Shown in pieces: positions 16,680 through 25,371 of a stretch of DNA of 64,000 nt. Source of the DNA: Nocardioides lijunqiniae (GTDB lineage Bacteria; Actinomycetota; Actinomycetes; Propionibacteriales; Nocardioidaceae). The stretch is from contig NZ_JACJGM010000006.1 of NCBI RefSeq assembly GCF_015024225.1, forward strand, positions 62,001 to 126,000. The letters are read 5' to 3'. How positions within the stretch are numbered: position 1 is the first letter of the stretch; every line of letters begins with the position of its first letter. Both the position numbers and the translations under genes were made by a program. The notes under the pieces were generated by a model. The model searched no databases. It saw nothing but the letters and a program-made list of their open reading frames with translations, and was not told where the DNA came from.

Positions 16680-17090
16680 ATGTCTTCCCCGGCACCGCGC
16701 ACGGTCATCACCTTCGGCACCTTCGACGTCTTCCACGTCGGCCACCTCAAGGTGATCGAGCGCGCCGCCGCCCTCGGCGACCGGCTCGTCGTCGGGGTCT
16801 CCGCCGACGAGCTGAACCTGCGCAAGAAGGGCCGCGAGCCCGTCTTCAGCCAGGGTGAGCGGCTGGCCATCGTCGCCGCCCTCAAGCCGGTCGACGAGGT
16901 GTTCGTGGAGGAGAGCCTCGAGCTCAAGCGCCACTACATCCAGCAGTACGCCGCCGACGTCCTCGTGATGGGCGACGACTGGGCCGGCAAGTTCGACGAG
17001 TTCGGCGACATCTGCGAGGTCGTCTACCTCGCCCGCACCCCCGCGATCTCCACCACGGCCCTCATCGAGAAGATCTCGGGCGGCAGCTGA
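16680..17090 (+). CDS. Adenylyltransferase/cytidylyltransferase family protein (TagD-like)
   Basis: A 136-residue nucleotidyltransferase with the HXGH motif (FGTFDVFHVGHLKVIERAA, about residues 12-30) and a C-terminal RTPAISTTALI in place of the canonical RTEGISTT. The GTFDxFHxGH form is typical of glycerol-3-phosphate cytidylyltransferases and relatives, which make CDP-glycerol or other CDP-activated head groups. The size matches TagD (about 130 residues). No teichoic-acid genes are adjacent, so the acceptor is uncertain. Confidence 0.85.
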   Translation: MSSPAPRTVITFGTFDVFHVGHLKVIERAAALGDRLVVGVSADELNLRKKGREPVFSQGERLAIVAALKPVDEVFVEESLELKRHYIQQYAADVLVMGDDWAGKFDEFGDICEVVYLARTPAISTTALIEKISGGS

Positions 17091-17178
17091 CTGGTTTCGC
17101 TCTCCGGCGCGCCGGGGACGCTGATCTCGACCCGTGACCTTCCTCCGCTCACGGGACATCTCGACCGAAGGAACACCG

Positions 17179-18726
17179 ATGCGCCGCTCCCTCGCCGCCG
17201 TCCTGGTCACCCTCGCCACCGCCGTCACGGCCATGCCCGTGCTCTCCACGACGGCCGACGCCTCCGCCCCCACCGCGATCCCCCGCACCACCCCGGGTCA
17301 GGACGACCCCGCCCACGACGCGCTCCAGCGCGCCGTCCGCGCCTTCGCCCCGGTCAAGCGCGAGCGGACGACCGGCCCCAGCGCGCGTCCCGACGCCACC
17401 CTGGCCCTGCGCGACCTCTTCGGCGCCCGTGCCCGCCTCTCCGACGACGACCGGCTCCAGGCTGACCGGCTGCTGGCCCGGCCCACCGACGGCGCGGCCG
17501 ACCCCTACCAGAACGGCTACACGGTGCCGTCGACCCGCAAGTGCTCGCGCAAGGTGTGCCTGCACTGGGTGAACTCCACCGCCGACGCTCCACCCAGCAA
17601 GGCCTGGGCGATGACGTCGCTGCGCATGATGGACAAGGTGTGGAGGTACGAGGTCGGCCGCCTCGGCTACCGCAAGCCGCGCACCGACCGCCGGCACTCC
17701 AGCGGGCCCAAGTTCGACGTCTACCTCAAGGAGCTGGGCAACCAGTTCATCTACGGCTACTGCGCGCCGGAGTACCTCGTGCCGGGGACCCGTCGCGTCG
17801 CGTCGGGCTTCTGCGTGCTCGACAACGACTTCGCGAAGGCGCAGTTCGGGGCGCCGCCCCTGACCAGCCTGCGCGTGACCGCCGCGCACGAGTTCTTCCA
17901 CGCCATCCAGTTCGGCTACGACTTCCGCGAGGACACCTGGCTGATGGAGTCGACGGCCACGTGGATGGAGGAGCAGTTCGCCGACTCGGCCAACGACAAC
18001 CGTCGCTACCTCCCCTACGGCCAGGTGGCGCAGCCCCAGGTGCCCCTGGACCTCTCGCAGCCCAACAGCTCGGCCCAGTACGGCAACTGGGCGTTCTGGG
18101 AGTACCTCAGCCGACGTCACGGGCGATCGATCGTGAAGAAGGTCTGGCAGAAGGCCGGCGCCTACCGCGGCGCGGGACGACGAGACTCCACCCCTGCGCT
18201 CAAGGCCGTCCTCCGCTCGCGCGGCGGCTTCCCGAAGGTCTTCAGCGCCTACGCCTCGGCCAACACCATCCCCGCACGCACCTACCCCGAGGGCAAGGCC
18301 TGGCCGGCCGCCCGCGCCACCCGGATCACCACGCTCGGCCGCAGCACGCGCACCACGAGCCTGCGCACGCGCGTGGACCACATGGCCGCGAAGCACGTCG
18401 TGCTCCGCCCCGACTCCACCCTCAAGGGCAAGAAGTGGCGCCTGCGCATCAAGGTCACGGCGCCGCGCCGGGCCGTCGGCGGACGGGCCTACCTGATCGT
18501 CAAGACCACCCGCGGGAAGTGGGTCAGGCGCCCGGTCGCCCTCAACCGCAAGGGTCGCGGGGTCACCTCGATCGCGTTCTCCCGGCGCACGACGCGCAGC
18601 GCCATCCTCACCCTGGTCAACACCAGCACGCGGTTCCGCTGCCGCCAGAACCAGCCCTACACCTGCGCGGGCACGCCCCGCGCCGACAACCGGCTGTTCA
18701 CGGTGAAGGCGACCGTCCGGCGCTGA
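17179..18726 (+). CDS. Secreted putative metalloprotease (MXAN_6640-like, HEFFH motif)
   Basis: About 515 residues. A Sec signal peptide (MRRSLAAVLVTLATAVTAMPVLSTTADA) is cleaved near residue 28. The zinc site HEFFH (about residues 234-238) is followed about 20 residues later by ESTATWMEEQF, whose Glu is a likely third ligand; this is the gluzincin pattern. Two Cys pairs in the middle and one near the C terminus suggest an extracellular disulfide-stabilised protein, and the C-terminal 110 residues look like a beta-rich domain. The start is supported by GAAGGA upstream. Substrates are unknown. Confidence 0.75.
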   Translation: MRRSLAAVLVTLATAVTAMPVLSTTADASAPTAIPRTTPGQDDPAHDALQRAVRAFAPVKRERTTGPSARPDATLALRDLFGARARLSDDDRLQADRLLARPTDGAADPYQNGYTVPSTRKCSRKVCLHWVNSTADAPPSKAWAMTSLRMMDKVWRYEVGRLGYRKPRTDRRHSSGPKFDVYLKELGNQFIYGYCAPEYLVPGTRRVASGFCVLDNDFAKAQFGAPPLTSLRVTAAHEFFHAIQFGYDFREDTWLMESTATWMEEQFADSANDNRRYLPYGQVAQPQVPLDLSQPNSSAQYGNWAFWEYLSRRHGRSIVKKVWQKAGAYRGAGRRDSTPALKAVLRSRGGFPKVFSAYASANTIPARTYPEGKAWPAARATRITTLGRSTRTTSLRTRVDHMAAKHVVLRPDSTLKGKKWRLRIKVTAPRRAVGGRAYLIVKTTRGKWVRRPVALNRKGRGVTSIAFSRRTTRSAILTLVNTSTRFRCRQNQPYTCAGTPRADNRLFTVKATVRR

Positions 18727-18750
18727 CCGTCCGGCGCGCCGATGCATAGC

Positions 18751-18761
18751 GCACTAAGTGC
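18751..18761. promoter_or_regulatory. Palindrome upstream of the amidohydrolase gene
   Basis: GCACTAAGTGC is an 11-bp perfect palindrome in the short gap before the amidohydrolase gene, and GTGCAGTGGG overlaps it. A regulator site is plausible. It is short, so the call is tentative. Confidence 0.35.
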
Positions 18762-18806
18762 AGTGGGTTACTCTTCTTTCTCGATGACAGAGCGAGAGGA
18801 GGAGAC

Positions 18807-19814
18807 ATGGGAGAGCCCACCGCGGTCGACGTGCACCAGCACCTCTGGCCCGAGGAGCTGCTGGACCGACTGCGCGCCCGCACCCGCCCGCCGTACCTGC
18901 GCGGGTGGACGCTGCACACGCACGGCGAGCCGGCCTACGAGGTCGACCCGGCGCACCACGACGTGCGGCGCCGGATCGAGCAGGACCTGGAGAGCGAGGT
19001 GGCTCTCGCCTGCGTCTCGCTCTCGGCGCCGCTGGGCATCGAGCACCTGCCCCGTGCCGTCGGCGCCCCACTGATCGCCGCCTGGCACGAGGGGGCCCGG
19101 CGCCTGCCGGACCACTTCGCGGCCTGGGCCTCGGTCCCCGTCGTCGAGCCCGACCTCGAAGGACTGGCGGGCCTGCTGGCCGAGGGCTTCGTCGGAGTGC
19201 AGCTGCCGGCGACCCAGCTGCTGTCCCCCGCCGCCTGGGAGCGCGCGGGTGGCGTCCTGCGCGTCGCCGAGGAGGCGGGGGTGCCGGTGTTCGTGCACCC
19301 CGGTCCCGCCTCCGGCGATCCCACCGCGGGGCCCGTCCCCGACTGGTGGGCGCCCGTCGTGGCCTACACCGGCCAGATGCAGGCCGCCTGGTGGGCCTGG
19401 CACGCCGTCGGCGGCCGCTCGCTGTTCCCCTCGCTGCGGGTGCTCTTCGGCGCCGGCGCCGGCCTGGCCCCGGTGCACCACGAGCGGCACGTGACCCGCG
19501 GCGGGGACCCGCTCACCGTCGACCCCGCCGTCTTCCTCGACACCTCGTCGTACGGCGCGCAGGCGCTGGACGCGCTCGTGCGCGTGCTCGGGATCGACGC
19601 GCTCGTGCTCGGCAGCGACCGGCCGTACGGCGCGCCACTCGAGCGGCTCTTCGGCGACGCGGCGACCCACGCCGTGCGCGTCGCCAACCCACGTCGCCTG
19701 CTCGGGGTCGACGCGGTGCCCGACCTCACCGCCGTGCAGCACCCAGTGCAGGACCCAGTGCAGCACCCAGTGCAGGACCGAGTGGAGGACCAGCCGTGGC
19801 CGCGAGCGATCTGA
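18807..19814 (+). CDS. Amidohydrolase-2 family metal-dependent hydrolase
   Basis: A 335-residue TIM-barrel protein. Metal ligands expected for the family appear as VDVHQHLWP (about residues 7-15), FVHPGP (about 160) and the late GSDRPYG aspartate (about 271). The AGAGRD-type family includes decarboxylases and hydrolases, so the reaction is open. GAGAGGAGGAGAC stands before the ATG. The last 40 residues contain a QHPV/QDPV repeat from tandem 12-base units and look non-catalytic. Its end overlaps the start of the cysteine dioxygenase gene by 19 bases, so the two are coupled. Confidence 0.8.
   Translation: MGEPTAVDVHQHLWPEELLDRLRARTRPPYLRGWTLHTHGEPAYEVDPAHHDVRRRIEQDLESEVALACVSLSAPLGIEHLPRAVGAPLIAAWHEGARRLPDHFAAWASVPVVEPDLEGLAGLLAEGFVGVQLPATQLLSPAAWERAGGVLRVAEEAGVPVFVHPGPASGDPTAGPVPDWWAPVVAYTGQMQAAWWAWHAVGGRSLFPSLRVLFGAGAGLAPVHHERHVTRGGDPLTVDPAVFLDTSSYGAQALDALVRVLGIDALVLGSDRPYGAPLERLFGDAATHAVRVANPRRLLGVDAVPDLTAVQHPVQDPVQHPVQDRVEDQPWPRAI
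19737..19784 (+). repeat. Four tandem 12-bp repeats in the amidohydrolase C-terminal tail
   Basis: Units of the form CAGSACCCAGTG repeat four times in register with codons, giving QHPV-QDPV-QHPV-QDRV. Copies alternate C/G at base 4. Just after the last unit, GGAGGA serves as ribosome binding site for the next gene. Confidence 0.9.
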
Positions 19815-20359
19815 CCATCACCGCCGTACCGGCGGAGCAGGCGAGGGACATCGCCACCGAGGCCGGCCGGGTGACGCTCGGCGCGCTGCCCGACCGCGAC
19901 CTCGACCCCGACGAGCTGGCGCAACTCGCCGCGACGATCGCCGCCGACCCGGCCTCGTGGGCCCACCACGTCGGGTTCGACGACGACGAGCGCGTCTACG
20001 CCTCCCTCCACCGCGACGCCCACGTCGACGTCTGGCTGCTGTGCTGGACCCCGGAGAACGACACCGGCTGGCACGACCACGACTCCTCCTCCGGTGCCGT
20101 GGCGGTCGTGGCGGGCGAGCTGGCGGAGAACAACCTCACCCTGGCCTCCGGAGGTGTCGAGACCCGGATCCCGGCGGGGCGGGTCTTCTCCTTCGGCCCC
20201 GACCACATCCACCGGCTCAACGGCGCCGAGCGCGGCTCGATCTCGGTGCACGTCTACAGCCCACCGCTGTGGCGCATGGGCCAGTACGCCGTCGGCGACA
20301 ACGGCGTCCTGCGCCGGGTGTCGATGTCCTACGCGGAGGAGCTGCGCCCGATCGACTGA
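19796..20359 (+). CDS. Cysteine dioxygenase family protein
   Basis: A 187-residue cupin of the CDO type. The iron ligands are in WHDHDSSSGAVAVVAGELAE (His-X-His, about residues 82-84) and DHIHRLNG (third His, about 137). It lacks the long thiol-dioxygenase N terminus and fits bacterial CDO, which oxidises L-cysteine to cysteine sulfinate. GTG 19796 is chosen because GGAGGA stands eight bases upstream. It overlaps the amidohydrolase gene and its 3' end overlaps the convergent WYL regulator gene by 31 bases. Other thiol dioxygenases (3-mercaptopropionate) remain possible. Confidence 0.85.
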   Translation: MAASDLTITAVPAEQARDIATEAGRVTLGALPDRDLDPDELAQLAATIAADPASWAHHVGFDDDERVYASLHRDAHVDVWLLCWTPENDTGWHDHDSSSGAVAVVAGELAENNLTLASGGVETRIPAGRVFSFGPDHIHRLNGAERGSISVHVYSPPLWRMGQYAVGDNGVLRRVSMSYAEELRPID

Positions 20360-21297
20360 GCGAGCCGGGCGGCGAGGACGGCCACGGCCTCGCGCAGCTC
20401 GGGGCCCTCCTCGACGCGGAACGCGAACGGCACGCCGGCCAGCCACTCCTGCGCGTACATGGTCGGGTTGCGGGTGCTGCCCACGAGCACGCAGCCGTCG
20501 GCGTGCGGCCCCAGGTGTCCCATCGGGCCGCGCAGCCAGGGCCTCACCTCGTCCACGGAGGCCTCGAAGACCACCCGGGTGGGGTGCTGCCAGCCCGAGC
20601 CGAGGTGGTGCTCCAGCGCGGCGGCCGGGTCGAGGTCCTCGGGCGGGTCGAAGTGCCGCTCGATCGGTCGGACCCCGGCGACCCGGTCGATGCGGAAGGT
20701 GCGGACCGCGTCGGCCCGGTGGGAGTGGCACAGCAGGTACCACCGACCGAAGCGGACCACGACCGCCCAGGGGTCCACCTCGCTCTCCCAGGCCTCCCCC
20801 GCGTCGCTGCGGTAGGCGAGCACCACCACACGGCGCTCCGCGACCGCGGCGACCAGGGCACTCGTGGTGGCCGCATCGGGTCGTGCGGCGCCCGCGCGCG
20901 GCGACGCCGAGGCGTGCTCGCTCAGGGCGGCCGCCTCGCGTCCCACCCCGTCGGGCAGCGCCCGCACCACCTTGCCGAGGGCAGCGCCGACCAGCCCGGT
21001 GCTGTCCGAGGACGTCGACTGGCCGTCCAGCACGGCCATCACCAGCACCAGGGCCTCGTCCTGGGTGAAGCTCACCGGGGGCAGCCGGGTGCCCCGGCCG
21101 AGGCGGTAGCCGCCGTGCGGACCGCGCTCCGACTCGACCGGGACGCCGGCCTCCCGCAGGATCGCGACGTACCTCCTCGCGGCCCGCTCGGTCACGCCCA
21201 ACCGGGCGCCCAGCTCGTCGGCCGTGGTCACGGGGCGGGACCGCAGCACCTCGAGCGCCATCAGCGCCCGCGAGGTCGGGCTGCTCTCCGGGGCCAT
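20329..21297 (-). CDS. WYL-domain transcriptional regulator (DeoR-like HTH)
   Basis: A 322-residue regulator. An N-terminal winged helix-turn-helix (about residues 10-60, TTADELGARLGVTERAARRYVAILREAGVPVE) precedes a WYL domain (about 140-230) with the signature VVVRFGRWYLLCHSHRADAVRTFRIDRV, and a WCX-type C-terminal domain. WYL domains sense ligands, often nucleic acids or nucleotides. It is divergent from an alpha/beta-hydrolase gene, its likely target. TAGGCT seven bases before ATG 21297 suggests a leaderless transcript. Confidence 0.9.
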   Translation of the reverse strand: MAPESSPTSRALMALEVLRSRPVTTADELGARLGVTERAARRYVAILREAGVPVESERGPHGGYRLGRGTRLPPVSFTQDEALVLVMAVLDGQSTSSDSTGLVGAALGKVVRALPDGVGREAAALSEHASASPRAGAARPDAATTSALVAAVAERRVVVLAYRSDAGEAWESEVDPWAVVVRFGRWYLLCHSHRADAVRTFRIDRVAGVRPIERHFDPPEDLDPAAALEHHLGSGWQHPTRVVFEASVDEVRPWLRGPMGHLGPHADGCVLVGSTRNPTMYAQEWLAGVPFAFRVEEGPELREAVAVLAARLAQSIGRSSSA

Positions 21298-21368
21298 GAC
21301 CGGCAGCCTAGGTCCGGCCTGCCGCATAGCGGAAGCAGACCGTCCGGATCCCGTTCTACCGTGACGGC

Positions 21369-22055
21369 ATGGACATCATCCTCATCGCCGGCCTCTGGCT
21401 CGACGGCTCCGCCTGGGACGACGTCGTCCCGGGCCTCACCTCCCGTGGCCACCGCCCGGTCGCACTCACCCTCCCCGGACAGGGCGACGGCGCGTCCGCC
21501 ACCCTCGACGACCAGGCCGCCGCGGTGGTGGCGGCCGTGGACGCCGCCGAGGGCAGACCGCTGGTCGTCGGCCACTCCGGGGCCAGCACCCTCGCCTGGA
21601 TCGCCGCCGACGCCCGGCCGGAGCGGGTCGCGGCAGCGGCGCTGGTCGGTGGGTTCCCAGGCGCCGACGGCGAGGCCTACTTCGGGCACCTCGAGCCCCG
21701 CGACGGTGTCCTCGCGTTCCCCGGCTGGGAGCCGTTCGAGGGGCCCGACACCGCCGACCTCGACGCCAACGCGCGCCGCCGGATGGAGGCCGTGGTCGTC
21801 GACGTGCCCGAGGCCGTCGTCACGGGCGTCGTCCGCCTCGCCGACGAGCGCCGCTACGACGTCCCGGTCGTCATGGTCTGCCCCGAGTACTCCCCCGACG
21901 AGGCCCGCGCCTGGGTCGCGTCGGGCGACCTCCCCGAGCTCGCGAGGGCCACGCACGTCGAGTACGTCGACCTCGACTCGGGCCACTGGCCGATGTACAG
22001 CCGCCCCGCCGAGCTCGCCGACGCGCTCGCGACGATCGCCGACGGCCTCAGCTGA
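21369..22055 (+). CDS. Alpha/beta hydrolase
   Basis: A 228-residue hydrolase. The strand-loop IAGLWLDGSAW forms the oxyanion hole; VVGHSGAS (about residues 67-74) contains the nucleophile Ser; GHWPMYSRP near the C terminus has the His. The acid is probably Glu or Asp in VCPEYSPDE. TACCGT lies six bases before the ATG, so the mRNA is probably leaderless. It is divergent from the WYL regulator and its end overlaps the UvrA paralogue's stop by 8 bases. Substrate unknown; many such genes beside WYL regulators are small esterases. Confidence 0.85.
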   Translation: MDIILIAGLWLDGSAWDDVVPGLTSRGHRPVALTLPGQGDGASATLDDQAAAVVAAVDAAEGRPLVVGHSGASTLAWIAADARPERVAAAALVGGFPGADGEAYFGHLEPRDGVLAFPGWEPFEGPDTADLDANARRRMEAVVVDVPEAVVTGVVRLADERRYDVPVVMVCPEYSPDEARAWVASGDLPELARATHVEYVDLDSGHWPMYSRPAELADALATIADGLS

Positions 22056-24510
22056 GCCGCTTCGCCAGGTACGGCGCCGTCGCGCTCCCCTCGGCGCGCG
22101 CGACCTCGGCCGGTGTGCCGGTCGCCACCACGGCGCCACCCGCGTCGCCGCCCCCCGGCCCGAGGTCGATCACCCAGTCGGCGGTGGCGATCGTGTCGAG
22201 GTCGTGCTCGACCAGCACCACCGTGTTGCCGGCGTCGACGAGACGGTGCAGCTGGCGCAGCAGCAGCGCGATGTCGGCCGGGTGCAGCCCGGACGTCGGC
22301 TCGTCCAGCAGGTAGAGCGCGTGACCGCGCCGGGCCCGCTGCAGCTCGGTCGCGAGCTTGATGCGCTGGGCCTCGCCGCCGCTGAGCTCCGTGGCCGGCT
22401 GCCCCAGCCGCAGGTAGCCCAGGCCGACGTCGCGCAGCGTCTCGAGGCTCCGCGCGGCCGCCGGGACGTCGGCGAGGAACTCGGCCGCGTCGTCCACCGA
22501 CATCGCCAGCACGTCGGCCACGGTGTGGTCGCGGTAGGTGATCTCCAGCGTCTCCGCGTTGTAGCGCGCACCGCCGCAGGTCGGGCAGGGCGCGTAGGTG
22601 CCGGGCAGGAACAGCAGCTCGACCGAGACGAAGCCCTCGCCCTGGCAGGTCTCGCACCGGCCCTCGACGACGTTGAAGGAGAACCGTCCGGCGGCGTACC
22701 CGCGGGCACGCGCCTCGTCGGTCGCGGCGAAGAGCTTGCGCACCGCGTCGAACATCCCGGTGTACGTCGCCAGGTTGGACCGCGGGGTGCGGCCGATGGG
22801 GCGCTGGTCGACGCGCACCAGCCGGTCGAACGCCTCGAGGCCGGAGGCGTCCTCGACGTCGACCTCGAGCTCGGCCTCCTCCTCGTCGTCGGGCGCGAGC
22901 CCGAGGTGGCCGCGCACGAGCTCGGACAGCACCTGCGTCACGAGGGTCGACTTGCCGGAGCCGGAGACGCCGGTCACGGCGGTCAGCACGCACAGCGGGA
23001 CGTCGACCGAGACGTCCTGCAGGTTGTGGCGGGTCACCCCGCGCAGCCGCAGCCAGCCGTGCGGCTCCCGCGGCTCGTGCTCGAGCCGGGGCGCCCGGCC
23101 CGAGAGGTACTGCCCGGTCGCCGACTCCTCCACGTCCTCGAGGCCGGCGACCGGACCGGAGTAGAGCACCCGCCCCCCGCCCTCGCCCGCGCCGGGACCG
23201 ATGTCGACCACCCAGTCCGCACGCCGTACGACGTCGAGGTCGTGCTCGACCACGAACAGCGAGTTGCCCGCTGCCTTGAGCCGGTCCAGCACGTCGAGCA
23301 GCGGCTCGGCGTCGGCCGGGTGCAGCCCGGCCGACGGCTCGTCGAGCACGTAGACGACGCCGAACAGCCCCGAGCGCAGCTGCGTCGCGATCCGTAGCCG
23401 CTGCGCCTCGCCGGGCGACAGCGTGGTGGAGCCCCGCCCGAGGCTGAGGTAGCCCAGCCCGAGGTCCAGGAGCACCCGGACCCGCGTCACCAGGTCCGCC
23501 GAGATCCGGACCGCGACCTCGGTGGTCTCGCCGGAGTCGGCCGAGGAGACCGCGGCGCCGGCGTCGGCCAGCTCGGCCGTCGGTCGCAGGTGCTCGACCA
23601 GGTCGACCAGCGAGAGGGCGTTGACCTCGGCGATCGTCAGGCCGGCGAAGGTGACCTCCAGCGCCTCGGGCCGCAGCCCGGTGCCCCGGCAGTCCGGGCA
23701 GGGCGTGGACCGCATGAAGCGCAGCACCCGCTCGCGCATGCGCTCGCTCTTGGAGTCCGACAGCACGTGCAGGACGTGCTGGCGGGCGCTCCAGAACTTG
23801 CCGTAGTAGCCGTGGTCGATCCGGTCCCGCTCGGGCTTGATGAGCACCGAGGGCTGCTCCTCGGTGAAGAGCAGCCAGTCGCGGTCCTTCTTGCTCAGCC
23901 GCCGCCACGGGCGGTCGACGTCGATCCCCAGGCCCATCACGATGCTGCGCAGGTTGGCCCCCTGCCACGCGCCGGGCCAGGCCGCGATCGCGCCCTCGCG
24001 GATGCTCAGCTCCTGGTCCGGGACGAGGAGCTCCTCCGCCACGTCGTGCACCACGCCGAGGCCGTGGCAACGCGAGCAGGCGCCCGCCGCGGTGTTGGGC
24101 GAGAACGCCTCGGCCCCGAGTCGCTCGGCGCCCGCGGGATAGCTGCCCGCGCGGGAGTAGAGCATGCGCAGCAGGTTGGAGAGCGTGGTGATCGTGCCGA
24201 CGCTGGAGCGTGACGTCGGTGCGCCGCGACGCTGCTGCAGGGCCACGGCCGGCGGGAGCCCGGTGATCTCCTGCACGTGCGGCGCCCCGACCTGCTGGAG
24301 CAGCCGGCGGGCGTACGGCGCGACCGACTCGAAGTAGCGGCGCTGCGCCTCGGCGTAGATGGTGCCGAACGCCAGGGACGACTTGCCGGACCCCGACACC
24401 CCGGTGAAGGCGACCATCGCGTCGCGCGGGAGGTCGACGTCGACGTTGCGCAGGTTGTGCTCGGTCGCGCCGCGGACGTGCACGAAGTGGTCGGTCGGGT
24501 CATGGCTCAC
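22048..24510 (-). CDS. UvrA-like ABC ATPase (excinuclease subunit A paralogue)
   Basis: About 820 residues, shorter than true UvrA (about 950). Two ABC cassettes are present: Walker A GVSGSGKSS (about residue 38) and GVSGSGKST (about 500), with signature motifs LSPGEAQRL and LSGGEAQRI and the D-E-P boxes. Zinc-finger Cys pairs survive (CSRCHGLG, CPDCRGTG, CETCQGEG, CPTCGG). This short class in actinobacteria includes drug-resistance-linked UvrA paralogues. uvrB and uvrC are not nearby, so repair in the canonical pathway is doubtful. GTG 24510 is the start consistent with the conserved N terminus. Confidence 0.87.
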   Translation of the reverse strand: MSHDPTDHFVHVRGATEHNLRNVDVDLPRDAMVAFTGVSGSGKSSLAFGTIYAEAQRRYFESVAPYARRLLQQVGAPHVQEITGLPPAVALQQRRGAPTSRSSVGTITTLSNLLRMLYSRAGSYPAGAERLGAEAFSPNTAAGACSRCHGLGVVHDVAEELLVPDQELSIREGAIAAWPGAWQGANLRSIVMGLGIDVDRPWRRLSKKDRDWLLFTEEQPSVLIKPERDRIDHGYYGKFWSARQHVLHVLSDSKSERMRERVLRFMRSTPCPDCRGTGLRPEALEVTFAGLTIAEVNALSLVDLVEHLRPTAELADAGAAVSSADSGETTEVAVRISADLVTRVRVLLDLGLGYLSLGRGSTTLSPGEAQRLRIATQLRSGLFGVVYVLDEPSAGLHPADAEPLLDVLDRLKAAGNSLFVVEHDLDVVRRADWVVDIGPGAGEGGGRVLYSGPVAGLEDVEESATGQYLSGRAPRLEHEPREPHGWLRLRGVTRHNLQDVSVDVPLCVLTAVTGVSGSGKSTLVTQVLSELVRGHLGLAPDDEEEAELEVDVEDASGLEAFDRLVRVDQRPIGRTPRSNLATYTGMFDAVRKLFAATDEARARGYAAGRFSFNVVEGRCETCQGEGFVSVELLFLPGTYAPCPTCGGARYNAETLEITYRDHTVADVLAMSVDDAAEFLADVPAAARSLETLRDVGLGYLRLGQPATELSGGEAQRIKLATELQRARRGHALYLLDEPTSGLHPADIALLLRQLHRLVDAGNTVVLVEHDLDTIATADWVIDLGPGGGDAGGAVVATGTPAEVARAEGSATAPYLAKRLS

Positions 24511-24651
24511 CGACCCCAGTACCCGGCGCCCGGATCCGGACCCGGCTGGCCTGCGAAGGACGTGAAGATCTCCCGGCGCGCCTGTCGTGGCGGCCCGGTC
24601 CCGTTCGTGGTGAGGTCGACAGGCACCACCGACCTCACCGAGGAGACCACC

Positions 24652-25212
24652 ATGCGCACCCTGATCATCACCGCCTTCGTCAGCGTCGACGGCGTCATGG
24701 AGGCGCCGGGCGGCGGCGAGCACCGCAGCGCCGGCTGGACCTTCAAGGACGTCGAGTTCGACGAGGCCGTCTACGCGCTCAAGGCTCGCGAGGAGCAGGA
24801 GGCCGGCGCACTGCTCCTCGGTCGTCGCTCCTACGAGGAGTTCGCCCCGGTCTGGCCGACGATGGAGGAGTTCGCGGGCTACAACGCCATGCCCCGCTAC
24901 GTCGTCTCGCGCAGCCTCGAGCAGGACGACCCGCGGTGGCCGGCCACGGTGCTGCGCTCGGTGGACGACGTCGCCGAGCTCAAGCGTGCCGACGGCGACC
25001 CGCTCCTCGTCCACGGCAGCGCCGAGCTCGGGCAGGCCCTGGCGGACGCCGGCCTGGTGGACCGCTACCACCTCCTGGTCTTCCCGGTGCTCCTCGGCGC
25101 GGGCAAGCGGCTCTTCAGCGAGGCCGACCGGGAGCGCACCCAGCTGCGGCTGACGGAGCACGCCACCTACGGCAACGGCGTGCAGATGCAGGTGCTCGAG
25201 GTCGCCCGCTGA
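24652..25212 (+). CDS. Dihydrofolate reductase family protein (RibD C-terminal-like)
   Basis: A 186-residue protein of the DHFR/RibD-C group. MRTLIITAFVSVDGVMEAPGG at the N terminus, LLLGRRSYEEFAPVWP (about residues 58-73), and LLVHGSAELGQAL followed by FPVLLGAGKRLF (about 141-152) are characteristic of YwjB/YyaP-like proteins. These bind NADPH; their substrates are mostly unknown. It is divergent from the UvrA paralogue gene. The 160 bases after the stop hold no gene. Confidence 0.88.
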   Translation: MRTLIITAFVSVDGVMEAPGGGEHRSAGWTFKDVEFDEAVYALKAREEQEAGALLLGRRSYEEFAPVWPTMEEFAGYNAMPRYVVSRSLEQDDPRWPATVLRSVDDVAELKRADGDPLLVHGSAELGQALADAGLVDRYHLLVFPVLLGAGKRLFSEADRERTQLRLTEHATYGNGVQMQVLEVAR

Positions 25213-25371
25213 CGGCGTGGGGGGTGGGACCGCGAAGCGCTGGGTCACCGTCAGCCGCGCACCCGGCCCGGACCAGCGACGGGCCGTCCCACCGGTCTCC
25301 TTGGAGATGCTGCACCTGATCTCCGTCCCGCCGCCCCGCATCGGCGCCTGAGCCGACGACCCGGCGGCCGG

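Noticed and set aside
19957..23397. An 1146-codon plus-strand frame across the cysteine dioxygenase, WYL and UvrA genes
   Set aside because: It crosses several genes with clear families and has the same low-complexity composition; it is a by-product of high G+C content.
25213..25371. Possible gene or terminator between the DHFR-like and CNNM genes
   Set aside because: The only feature is a widely spaced GGTGGGAC/GTCCCACC pair; no plausible reading frame with a binding site and no compact hairpin.
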